Position numbers and translations under genes: made by a program
Source: CAYUVA01 sp964448115 [NCBI: uncultured bacterium]
GTDB lineage: Bacteria > CAYUVA01
Assembly (NCBI GenBank): GCA_964448115.1
Contig: CAYUVA010000006.1
Location: forward strand, 51,871 to 115,870
DNA length: 64,000 bases
Direction: 5' to 3'
Notes under the pieces: generated by a model
The model's input: the letters and a program-made list of their open reading frames with translations, nothing else
Database searches by the model: none
Told to the model about the DNA's origin: nothing
Shown: positions 41,101 to 48,758 of the stretch, piece by piece
How the letters are laid out: every line of letters begins with the position of its first letter
Position numbering within the stretch: the first letter of the stretch is position 1

Positions 41101-42627
41101 TCACCCGCCGAAGTCCACTCGTTGCACCTGCAGGGCAGCGCGCCTTGCTGGAGATAAGCGATTCTTAAAGCGACGCAATACGAAATATATCCAGCGATGT
41201 CTCATTGGGCGCACTAACTTCCAGTAGGCAGCATAGACCGTGTAGTAATAAAGGTAAAAGCTCGCCTTGCGAAAGCGACTCCTGGGATTTGCATTCCAGA
41301 ATCGAATCAGAAAGTAAGGAGTTCTGGGGATGATGCGCAGGATTCGGTTCAGGTAATTCGGCTCATAACACCAGAACTCCCTGGTGAAGACCTCATTGAG
41401 CCTTTCTTGCGGTATCCCTTCCTGGCGCGCCCTTTTTTCTAGTTGGGTGGCAGGGTAGAACATAAGGTGGGTGATCCCCAGGAAATAGGGCTTTTTAACC
41501 TTGGTTACCAGGTCGATGGTCTGTTGTGTATCCTCCTCGGACTCCCAGGGGCAGTCGGTAATGATATCGAGCCGAAGATCGAGTATGCGATCTCTGTACC
41601 TGTCAATAATTTCCATCACTTTCAGGAACTTTTTTCGGGAGGAATGTCGGTTGTATATATGCCTGGCTATGCGGTCGCTTCCGGTCTCCAGTCCAAGGTG
41701 AATGCCGACCAGTCCGGCATCGACCAGCAGGGCTAGCTTATCCTCCTTGATGGAGTTAGGATTTGACCAGCAAAAAAATGGCATATTTACCCGTTTCTTG
41801 TATTCCTCAGCAAAGCGCACCATCCATTCTTTTTTATGAAACAAAAAGCTATCGTCCATGAAGACGAAAGCCTCGACAAAGGGAAGCCTATGTTTGATAT
41901 CCTCAAGCTCGGTGATGAAGTTCTCGGCAGACCTTTCCCGCAAATACCTTCCGCCAGCAAGGCTATTGAAGAAGGAATTCAGGCAGTACGTACAGGAATA
42001 CGGACAGCCGCGACTGGAGATGACATAGTGCAACCTCACCGTTCCGGGGTATGTTCTTTCCATTATCTCCAGGCTCATGGGCACAATTTTCCCCCTGATT
42101 TGTATGAAATGATCCCGGTAGTCATAATCGGGGAATTCAAAGATATCGAGGTTACCGATTCGGTCCCTAGGCTCGTTTTTATGGATCACCCCGTCCTTTC
42201 TTACCCAGAGGTTGGGTATCTTGCGGTAGTCTTTTCCATCCCTGATCGCCTCGGCAAGCTCGACCATAGGAAGCTCACCCTCCAGCACGCAGTTTATATC
42301 GACATGCTCCATGGAGACTTCAGGGAATGAGGTGGCATGGACCCCTCCCCAGACAATAGGTGCATGGTTTACCTCTTTAATCCGCCTGGTGATGGCCACC
42401 CCCCTGGGGACATGACTGGACATGAGGCTGACACCGATAAGGCCAGGCTTCTGCTCCCTTATCCAGCCAGCGATCTCGTCCAGCTCCAGCTCACTCTCCA
42501 TGTCATGATGCTCCCTGACCAGGAAAAGGATGCTGGTGTCGAAGCCTGCTTTCTTGAGCATGGCAGCGATATACCTTATACCAAAGGCGACCAGGGTGTT
42601 TTCAAGGCTGATCAGGAGTACCTTCAT
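41101..42627 (-). CDS. B12-binding-domain radical SAM protein
   Basis: This 508-residue protein has an N-terminal cobalamin-binding-like domain (about 1-145, with VGVSLMSSHVPRGV-type Rossmann strands and VWGGVHATSFPE), then a radical SAM domain with the cluster motif RGCPYSCTYC near residue 210, and a C-terminal helical part rich in Arg/Tyr. Class B radical SAM enzymes carry out methylations and rearrangements on lipids, cofactors or natural products; the substrate is unknown. The ATG overlaps the stop of the methyltransferase gene upstream (ATGA), so the two enzymes are probably made together. Confidence 0.9.
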   Translation of the reverse strand: MKVLLISLENTLVAFGIRYIAAMLKKAGFDTSILFLVREHHDMESELELDEIAGWIREQKPGLIGVSLMSSHVPRGVAITRRIKEVNHAPIVWGGVHATSFPEVSMEHVDINCVLEGELPMVELAEAIRDGKDYRKIPNLWVRKDGVIHKNEPRDRIGNLDIFEFPDYDYRDHFIQIRGKIVPMSLEIMERTYPGTVRLHYVISSRGCPYSCTYCLNSFFNSLAGGRYLRERSAENFITELEDIKHRLPFVEAFVFMDDSFLFHKKEWMVRFAEEYKKRVNMPFFCWSNPNSIKEDKLALLVDAGLVGIHLGLETGSDRIARHIYNRHSSRKKFLKVMEIIDRYRDRILDLRLDIITDCPWESEEDTQQTIDLVTKVKKPYFLGITHLMFYPATQLEKRARQEGIPQERLNEVFTREFWCYEPNYLNRILRIIPRTPYFLIRFWNANPRSRFRKASFYLYYYTVYAAYWKLVRPMRHRWIYFVLRRFKNRLSPARRAALQVQRVDFGG

Positions 42628-43508
42628 GATTCCTTTTTTCTTAAAAGCAGATATTCACCGGCAGGTATTCGATAGCATATTCGAGCCAGGTTCTCCATCC
42701 TATCGAGCATCCTGTAGCCTCTTTCATACTTGCCTGCCAGCCTGGTTAGCAGCTTTCTCATCGGTCCAACTATGTTTATGAAAGCAATGGGATATCGCTG
42801 CAATAACCTTAATCCGCTGCTATCGATCTTTGTTTCAATGCCTCGTGGAGTAAAGAATCGATAATATTGAAGCTTCTCGGAAAAGCTCAAGTAGTGTTTC
42901 AACCGCACCGGTTCGCCCCAATGCTTAGGGCTTTGCCCGAAGAGGAGGTAGGTGAAGAAAGATAGGCTATATTTTCTCGGATATGCCAGTAGCATGTAAC
43001 CACTGGGTTTCATAACAGAGGCGAGATTGCTCAACACGGCAGCCGGATCATCCAGGTGCTCGATAACACCAAAAAAATGTACCATGTCAACCTGGGGGAT
43101 ATCTAGCTTTGCTGCCTCTTCCAGGTCGCCAAGGATAGGCTTGAAGCGGTCGTTGAATCCCAGGCTCTGTGCCCTGGATTGAGCTGCTTTAAGCATCGCC
43201 TCGCTCATATCCAAGCCATAAATAGCGCTTGCGCCTAATTGTGCGTATATCTGGGAAAATTGTCCGTTTCCGCACCCGGCATCGAGGACGCTGAATCCAC
43301 TGCCTTGAAAACATCTAGCTGTGAAATGGAGCAAGGGGGCGTACATAAAGCGCATATAATTCCAGTGATCGTAGGATGGCTGCGTGATAATGCCATCAAG
43401 CTTAATGATGCCATAAGAACCCGCGATACGCGAATGGGCGGTTATTATGTCTTGCTTGATCGATCCCATGGACTGTCGAATCCCCCAAAATCCATTATAG
43501 ACTCTCAT
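42624..43508 (-). CDS. Class I SAM-dependent methyltransferase
   Basis: This protein of 294 residues has the Rossmann-type SAM site: VLDAGCGNGQFSQIYA (motif I), IYGLDMSEAML (motif II) and VHFFGVIEHLDDP. The C-terminal 80 residues are basic, with RKLLTRLAGKYERGYR, and may touch a membrane or lipid substrate. It resembles UbiE/quinone- and lipid-type methyltransferases only loosely. AGGA lies about 6 bases before the ATG. It overlaps the radical SAM gene by 4 bases. Confidence 0.85.
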   Translation of the reverse strand: MRVYNGFWGIRQSMGSIKQDIITAHSRIAGSYGIIKLDGIITQPSYDHWNYMRFMYAPLLHFTARCFQGSGFSVLDAGCGNGQFSQIYAQLGASAIYGLDMSEAMLKAAQSRAQSLGFNDRFKPILGDLEEAAKLDIPQVDMVHFFGVIEHLDDPAAVLSNLASVMKPSGYMLLAYPRKYSLSFFTYLLFGQSPKHWGEPVRLKHYLSFSEKLQYYRFFTPRGIETKIDSSGLRLLQRYPIAFINIVGPMRKLLTRLAGKYERGYRMLDRMENLARICYRIPAGEYLLLRKKES

Positions 43509-43662
43509 TATCTATCCTAAATACCAATAAATATCAATATACACATATCTCCGGGTCTCGGTAAACTAAATTCGATTTGAAAAAGTGTTAAAGTACCATT
43601 ACCATTGAGTCATGGATTCAATATCGGTAACTTCTTACCGCATAGAAAAGGGAGGGTATAAG

Positions 43663-45057
43663 TTGAGAATACGGGTGTTCTTTTTAATCATTTTAGCTTT
43701 CTTGGTTGGGGCTCAAAGCGCTTCAGCCAATCCTTATGATGTTTTCAGCTATGACTCGCGCAGCGCAGCCATGGGGAGTGCATTCGTAGCGATGAGTGAT
43801 AGCCTGGCTGCGCCATACTTCAATCCAGCACTGCTAATGTCCGATGGCAAAGCGGACTGCGGCGTTAGCTACTTCAGCTCTTATCCATCGCTCGACTTTC
43901 AGGTCATCGGTGAGAATAGCTACATGGATCCTGATATCGATGGAAATATCATCGAGAGGAACCAGCGACTGGCAGAGGAAGCCAGGGATGTTGAGTCGGT
44001 AACTGGCTACAGCCTGGTCATTACATCTCCTTTAAGCGAAAGGATCTCTGCCGGCGTTGCCATCCACCTGCCAAAGCACAGGATTATCAGGGAGCGCTTC
44101 CAACTGCCCACCAAGCCATTTTATCTCGATTATGACAATCGTTGCCAGCGTCTTGTGGTTCTTCCCAGCCTGGCATATAAAGTCAACCAAAGACTGAGCG
44201 TTGGCGCTTCGGTATCCCTTCTTTCCGATACAACGGGAGTAATAGTCGGCGATGTGCCACTAGGTGACGAAAACAAGATAGTAGAGATAAGCACCGACCT
44301 TTCACTCGATCTCATCATGGCTGGTATATACGGCTTGCATTATCGTTTCTCCGACAAGTGGTCTGTAGGCGCAGCCTACCATGAGAAGATGTACCTTTGG
44401 GTCTCGACCCACCAGGATATAACCTCCACCATCGGCACCGTACCGATCAGCATACCGCTCGATGTCAAGTCTGTAACCCTATTCCAGCCGGCACAGTGGA
44501 TCATCGGCTCGGCATGGACTCCGAGCCAACGATTCTCCATGGGGTTCGATTTGGCTTATGTGGTCTGGCATGAATATATTCCGCCATTCCCGGAGATAGA
44601 TATAGACTTCAGCGATGTAGAGGAACTTGCCGAGCTACCCAAGGTGCTGGATATCCACGATCCCTTGATCAAGAAATACTGGGACTTCAAGGATACAATA
44701 GTTCCTCGCATGGGCTGGGAGTACGCAGTGAACGATTTATTAACTCTACGATGGGGATATACATTCGATCCCTCGCCGGTGCCCAAGCAGGATGGCATGG
44801 TAACCATTTTAGACGAGGATACCCATATCTTAAACGGCGGATTCGGATTAAAGCTGAGCAAGAATCTCACTGTTGATATGCATGCACAGTTCTTTTATAT
44901 GCCAAATTACAAGGTAACTAAAGATCCTGATATGTTCGAGGACGAGGTCTCGGATAACACTCGTCCTGGAAAGCAGATCTTCAATCCGGCATTTCCATCC
45001 TTCGAGGCGGGGGGAAGTATCCTGAGCCTGGGAGCATCCTTGATGTTCCGATTTTAA
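43663..45057 (+). CDS. FadL-like outer-membrane transport protein
   Basis: This 464-residue beta-barrel protein of the OmpP1/FadL/TodX type has a signal peptide (MRIRVFFLIILAFLVGAQ, cut after ASA) and the N-terminal plug DSRSAAMGSAFVAMSDSLAA followed by PYFNPALL, which are family hallmarks. It ends in Phe (SLMFRF), as outer-membrane barrels do. It would let hydrophobic compounds cross the outer membrane. The start was set at the TTG at 43663 because GGGAGG lies 6 bases upstream and the signal peptide then begins correctly; an ATG at 43612 gives an implausible 17-residue extension. Confidence 0.88.
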   Translation: MRIRVFFLIILAFLVGAQSASANPYDVFSYDSRSAAMGSAFVAMSDSLAAPYFNPALLMSDGKADCGVSYFSSYPSLDFQVIGENSYMDPDIDGNIIERNQRLAEEARDVESVTGYSLVITSPLSERISAGVAIHLPKHRIIRERFQLPTKPFYLDYDNRCQRLVVLPSLAYKVNQRLSVGASVSLLSDTTGVIVGDVPLGDENKIVEISTDLSLDLIMAGIYGLHYRFSDKWSVGAAYHEKMYLWVSTHQDITSTIGTVPISIPLDVKSVTLFQPAQWIIGSAWTPSQRFSMGFDLAYVVWHEYIPPFPEIDIDFSDVEELAELPKVLDIHDPLIKKYWDFKDTIVPRMGWEYAVNDLLTLRWGYTFDPSPVPKQDGMVTILDEDTHILNGGFGLKLSKNLTVDMHAQFFYMPNYKVTKDPDMFEDEVSDNTRPGKQIFNPAFPSFEAGGSILSLGASLMFRF

Positions 45058-45130
45058 TGTCCTTGATCGTAAGGCTTGAGGATCTCCCGACAAAGTCGGG
45101 ACCACTTCTTCTGGGCAAGGAAGGATTACC

Positions 45131-45156
45131 ACTCCCTTACGGTCGTGGCTCTGATT
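45131..45156 (+). repeat. REP-like copy (ACTCCCTTACGGTCGTGGCT)
   Basis: Matches the copy at 36645-36670 at all but three or four positions and ends in CTGATTTT. It is preceded by GATTACC, which also precedes the hairpin at 45813. It belongs to a family also present at 36599 and 45829-45895. Confidence 0.65.
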
Positions 45157-45157
45157 T

Positions 45158-45240
45158 TGCTATCTTTGTGCCTTTGTGATTTAATAATCATCGAATTTCG
45201 CACTCTTTCTTCTTTTCGCCTTTGCGTGTTTGCGTGAGAT
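45158..45240. repeat. Dispersed CTTTGTGCC/CTTTGCGTG repeat
   Basis: CTATCTTTGTGCCTTTGTG (45159-45177) and CGCCTTTGCGTGTTTGCGTG (45218-45237) are of the same type as the repeats at 5527-5566 and 41000-41074. They follow the FadL-like gene directly. Confidence 0.6.
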
Positions 45241-45561
45241 CTGCGGCTGGTGACGAAGATTTTTGGAGGCGGCACCCCCCAAGAGCCGAGTTATAAGCAA
45301 TATCAATTATTATTAACTAATTAAAATCTTCAATTATATCAATGAGTTATCCCCCTTGTGTGCCATTTTGGCACGATATATTTGTGGTGAACTCTCCTGA
45401 GTGAGGATCCTCGGAAGAGGTTTTTAAAAAAATACTTCTTTAATATCAAGGAGATATCCTAAATAGATCAATTAGCAACCCTCTTTTTGGGCTTTTAAAC
45501 TTGAGTCGATCCACGAAGATTTCGAGCAAAACCACCTAAAAAATCAAATAGTTAAGTCATA

Positions 45562-45577
45562 TGTTCCACATGGAACA
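45562..45577. other. Near-parS palindrome TGTTCCACATGGAACA
   Basis: Differs from the ParB-site form TGTTCCACGTGGAACA by one base in the centre. It lies in the middle of the gene-free region. The core change (CACATG for CACGTG) could weaken or abolish ParB binding. No parA, parB, rsmG or mnmG gene is in the window. Confidence 0.4.
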
Positions 45578-45715
45578 TTAATTCATTTTTTGACAAAGCT
45601 CCTGTTTGCGCGATCTAGTTTTAAAAAATAGCAGTGGCACTCGGATCCTCAAATTTTAACCCTATAAATATTGGCTTAAAAGGGTGGTTTATATGCCCTA
45701 TTTAGGCAATTATAC

Positions 45716-45744
45716 TTATCAAATAGCCTGATATCGGGTATAAT
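45716..45744 (+). promoter_or_regulatory. Promoter with consensus -10, reading into a repeat region
   Basis: TTATCA (45716-45721), 17 bases, TATAAT (45739-45744). No ORF follows within 250 bases; the transcript would cover the hairpin ACCACTC...GAGTGGT and reach the T-run at 45893-45898. It could make a small RNA or be an upstream promoter of the J-like gene. Confidence 0.45.
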
Positions 45745-45812
45745 GTAGAATAATTGGATCTTTAGGAGGGTGGTTTTCGGATTCGCCTTTTTGAAGCTGC
45801 TATGAAAAGATT

Positions 45813-45898
45813 ACCACTCGATTATCCCGACCATAAGGGAGTGGTCAAAGACAGACCGCTCATCGCGATTTAATCGGGACTCACGGCTCGGATTTTTT
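45813..45898 (+). repeat. REP-like hairpin region ending in a T-run
   Basis: ACCACTC (45813-45819) pairs with GAGTGGT (45839-45845), with an inner TTAT/ATAA stem. GACCATAAGGGAGTGGTC (45829-45846) is an inverted relative of the REP-like copies, and ACTCACGGCTCGGAT (45880-45894) is the exact reverse complement of 36599-36613. TTTTTT follows. It may act as a transcript end. Confidence 0.55.
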
Positions 45899-45924
45899 CC
45901 CTTATCACTCTATCACTTCATTTC

Positions 45925-45953
45925 TTGACTACGATAGACTATTTTACTATCAA
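45925..45953 (+). promoter_or_regulatory. Promoter before the J-like gene
   Basis: TTGACT (45925-45930), 17 bases, TATCAA (45948-45953). The transcription start would be about 42 bases before the ATG at 46002. A short GCGG...CCGC inverted repeat lies in the leader. Confidence 0.45.
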
Positions 45954-46001
45954 TGAGAGGGTTCAGCGGTAATTTATCCGCCTTTATATGGGTATTGAAG
46001 C

Positions 46002-46610
46002 ATGAAGGTTACCGATTATAACTACTATAAGATCCTTGGCGTAAATCAGAACGCCTCGCCGGATGAAATCAGAAGCGCCTTCAGGTTCATCTCCAAGCGC
46101 CACCGACCATCTGCCGATGAAGAAAAATACGAAGAAGAGACCCCAATAGAGGAAAAACTGCAATTCGTAAAGGCGCACCTGGCTTATGATATCTTAAGCG
46201 ATGAGGATAAAAGGAGGGAACATGACGAATTTCTTAGACGAATCGCCAATAAAGAACAGCTCATTGAACAGGCGGACAAACAAAGGCGAATAAAAGAAGT
46301 CAAGCAGGGTGAGGATGCCGGCGCTCAAGGGATCGAAATCCTGCTGCTAAAGGGCGAACTTTTCCAGATAATAAGCCGCCAAAGGCGAAAGTTCTTCGAG
46401 CTTCTTAAGGAAAAGGCTGAACAGTTGGATATATTCGAGCTAATCGATTATATAACCGAGCTTGAGGAGACCACGGTGGAAAGAGAGCGAGAATACCTAT
46501 CCGAATCGCTCAAGGCACCAGTGGATTACACAGGATATCGAGTGGATCCGGAAGCTAAGAAATTGAGATATGATAAAGCATTAGCCATTATCAAAGAGCT
46601 GACCTGGTAA
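46002..46610 (+). CDS. J-like domain protein with altered HPD motif
   Basis: This 202-residue protein begins with a J-domain layout (YNYYKILGVNQNASPDEIRSAF, then AHLAYDILSDEDKRREHDEF), but the HPD tripeptide needed to stimulate DnaK is replaced: the sequence reads KRHRPSADE (His34, Arg35, Pro36). The remaining 130 residues are strongly charged and helical, probably coiled coil. It may be a J-like adaptor that no longer activates an Hsp70. No strong ribosome-binding site is seen. It is the first gene of a three-gene run with an unknown protein and a radical SAM/SPASM enzyme. Confidence 0.82.
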   Translation: MKVTDYNYYKILGVNQNASPDEIRSAFRFISKRHRPSADEEKYEEETPIEEKLQFVKAHLAYDILSDEDKRREHDEFLRRIANKEQLIEQADKQRRIKEVKQGEDAGAQGIEILLLKGELFQIISRQRRKFFELLKEKAEQLDIFELIDYITELEETTVEREREYLSESLKAPVDYTGYRVDPEAKKLRYDKALAIIKELTW

Positions 46611-46614
46611 CTTA

Positions 46615-47586
46615 TTGAAGACATTGAGCATAAGTATAGAGGAAATCAATGGCGCTATCGAGGTAAAAAGATTGCTCACCGCTAAAGCGCTATACTCGGG
46701 CGACCTGTTCGTGCTCCAGGAATACTACCGTCGCCCCTTTGAACGGTTCGATGAATATACCAGGCACTTGGTCCCTCCCAAGAATATTCTTGAAGATCCT
46801 GAATTCGAGAGGATATACAACTCGGTACCCATTGAGCATCTTGAGTCTGATGTGCCTTATGCGACCGTGCTCGAAGAGGTCGGTTTTCAGGCTATACGGC
46901 TCGGAAAGCTCTCCTATGCAGCCAAGTGCTTTGAGATGATAAACAACACCGAGGGATACTTCGATGTTTTCACTCAGGTGGGCGAAGATCTTATAAATCT
47001 AGGCGATATAATGGGAGGTGGCAAGGCATGGGTGATCGCCTCGGCGATCAGGGACCCGGTGCTCAAAGTCCAGTATAAAGCCATAGAAAGACATCGCAAT
47101 TGCCTGCAAAAGCCCTTCAATTGTATAGACAAGATCAAGCCGGACAACTGGATAAAGTCGGGAATAACTTACCTGCTCAACGATATCAAGATGCCCCAGG
47201 TGCAGGATCTTGCTCCCCAGAGGGCTGCCGAGCTGTTTCGCTTCCTGTGTCTCTTTCGTGATTATAACTTCGATGAGCTTCTGGATAATCTTACCAGGGC
47301 TGCGGACTATGTGCTCTCCAAGAGTAGTTTTACCAAAGAGGATTACCAGAGGGTACAAGACATGATACTCGGCTTTGATAGCAGCAACCAAAGCCTCGAC
47401 TTCAACCTTGCCGATCTCGCCTTGGAGCATCCAGCGGGAGCGCTGTTGGTTTGTCCCCTGCGATACGAGGATGAGTATTACCTGTTCCCTATCCTGGTCA
47501 AAAATAAGCCCTTATTCAAGGTAGTTGAGTTGCACAAGGCTTTGACATTCAGGGCTAGCCTGCCCGAATCGAATCAGCGTGAATAA
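46615..47586 (+). CDS. Uncharacterised 323-residue soluble protein
   Basis: I do not recognise this protein. It has no signal peptide or membrane helix and is mostly helical, with a TPR-like stretch near AIRLGKLSYAAKCFEMINNT and a C-terminal strand segment (ALLVCPLRYEDEYYLFPIL). It begins with TTG four bases after the J-like stop; no ribosome-binding site is visible, so translation may depend on coupling. Another TTG nine bases later is possible. The position between a J-like protein and a SPASM enzyme suggests a shared process. Confidence 0.7.
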   Translation: MKTLSISIEEINGAIEVKRLLTAKALYSGDLFVLQEYYRRPFERFDEYTRHLVPPKNILEDPEFERIYNSVPIEHLESDVPYATVLEEVGFQAIRLGKLSYAAKCFEMINNTEGYFDVFTQVGEDLINLGDIMGGGKAWVIASAIRDPVLKVQYKAIERHRNCLQKPFNCIDKIKPDNWIKSGITYLLNDIKMPQVQDLAPQRAAELFRFLCLFRDYNFDELLDNLTRAADYVLSKSSFTKEDYQRVQDMILGFDSSNQSLDFNLADLALEHPAGALLVCPLRYEDEYYLFPILVKNKPLFKVVELHKALTFRASLPESNQRE

Positions 47587-47601
47587 TCGCCATACTCACT
47601 T

Positions 47602-48735
47602 ATGAACTATGATCGCATCTATCGGCTTGCAACCAACTTGTATAGCGGAGCGCAGAGATATCTTATTCCAGCCGGCTGGGCATATCGTCCCTTATCGGTC
47701 ATAATGGTTGTTACGCTAAGGTGTAATTTTAGGTGCTCAATGTGCTTCATCAACAAGGAGAATGCTCTTAGTAGCGATCAGACAGAGGTTCCAGCCAGGG
47801 AGCTATCCAGGGATAGCATCCTTAGCTTCATAAATAAACTACCTCGATACACCATCCTGACTTTCACCGGCGGTGAGCCTTACATGCGCAAGGATTTCGA
47901 TGAGATACTCCAAGCCACGGCAACAAGGCATCCATGTCATATAATTACCAACGGAATGCTGCTTAATGATTCGAGGATCCAACAACTGGTCGAGCTTAGG
48001 CAAAAGGGAGCATTTTCGCCGGGTGTGGCACTGGTAGGTGTTTCCTTGCTTGGACCTCGTGATGTACACGATGATCTATGCAAGGTAAAAGGCTCTTTTG
48101 AGCAGGTAGTTGACCAGACCGTGCTTCTCAGCGACATGGCGCATCACCAGGATAGTTTGAAGCCCTTAATAGACCTAAAGGTTGTGGTAACAGCCGACAA
48201 CTATGAATCATTACCCGAACTACTGCCGACCATCCGCAAGATAAAACCAAGATATCTCACCCTTCAAGCCGAGTCCCAGATAAGCTATTACTGGTACACG
48301 CCGATTCCTAAGCATAATCAGGATGTGAACCACCTGGATGCAACCGCCTTTGATAGGTATCCCCCGGCAACACACATACCTGATATCTATACATTGAAGC
48401 GAAACATCGAGGCGATAAGGCAGGGATTAAAAGGACAGGGAACTAGGCTACGCCTGTATCCTCATGCACCTTTGGAGCGATTTATCGAACAATTCGATAA
48501 GCCGCTGACCGGCAGGTATCACTGTAGTATTCCCTGGTACACGATGGTGGTCGATGCTGCCGGCAATGTAGGTAACTGTATCGATGGAGTCTATGGCAAC
48601 ATAAGCGAATATTATGAAGATCCCTTGAGGATGTTCAATCATCCCCGGATGCGTGCCTTTCGTAAGCTCTTAGGAAAACATCGCTTTTTCAAGGCTTGTC
48701 GTGGCTGCTGCTGGCTCGAGTACATGCCGTGGTAA
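47602..48735 (+). CDS. Radical SAM/SPASM-domain protein
   Basis: This 377-residue protein has the radical SAM cluster motif LRCNFRCSMC near residue 41, the TFTGGEPYMRKDF loop, and a C-terminal SPASM-type Cys set: YHCSIPWYTMVVDAAGNVGN followed by CIDGVYGN and then ACRGCCWLE. SPASM enzymes often modify peptides or proteins or act in sugar and cofactor pathways; no precursor peptide is obvious next to it. The ATG lies 15 bases after the unknown gene, so the three genes are likely one operon. Confidence 0.88.
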   Translation: MNYDRIYRLATNLYSGAQRYLIPAGWAYRPLSVIMVVTLRCNFRCSMCFINKENALSSDQTEVPARELSRDSILSFINKLPRYTILTFTGGEPYMRKDFDEILQATATRHPCHIITNGMLLNDSRIQQLVELRQKGAFSPGVALVGVSLLGPRDVHDDLCKVKGSFEQVVDQTVLLSDMAHHQDSLKPLIDLKVVVTADNYESLPELLPTIRKIKPRYLTLQAESQISYYWYTPIPKHNQDVNHLDATAFDRYPPATHIPDIYTLKRNIEAIRQGLKGQGTRLRLYPHAPLERFIEQFDKPLTGRYHCSIPWYTMVVDAAGNVGNCIDGVYGNISEYYEDPLRMFNHPRMRAFRKLLGKHRFFKACRGCCWLEYMPW

Positions 48736-48758
48736 GATGGAACGAATATAGCAGTATC

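Larger units (their letters stand above)
45058..46001. other. 944-base gene-free, A+T-rich interval with repeats
   Basis: No credible ORF is seen on either strand. The interval contains a small TCCCGAC-AAA-GTCGGGA hairpin (about 45086-45102), REP-like copies, CACAAAGG-type repeats, a long A+T-rich middle (about 45295-45720), a near-parS palindrome, and two promoters reading toward the J-like gene. No convincing DnaA boxes were found. Confidence 0.7.

Noticed and set aside
43612-43662. ATG start of the FadL-like gene at 43612
   Set aside because: It would put 17 polar residues before the signal peptide, whereas the TTG at 43663 has GGGAGG at the right distance.
45295-45720. Replication origin in the A+T-rich gene-free region
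   Set aside because: Only imperfect DnaA-box-like words (such as TTATCCCCC) and no dnaA, dnaN or gidA-type neighbours were found.
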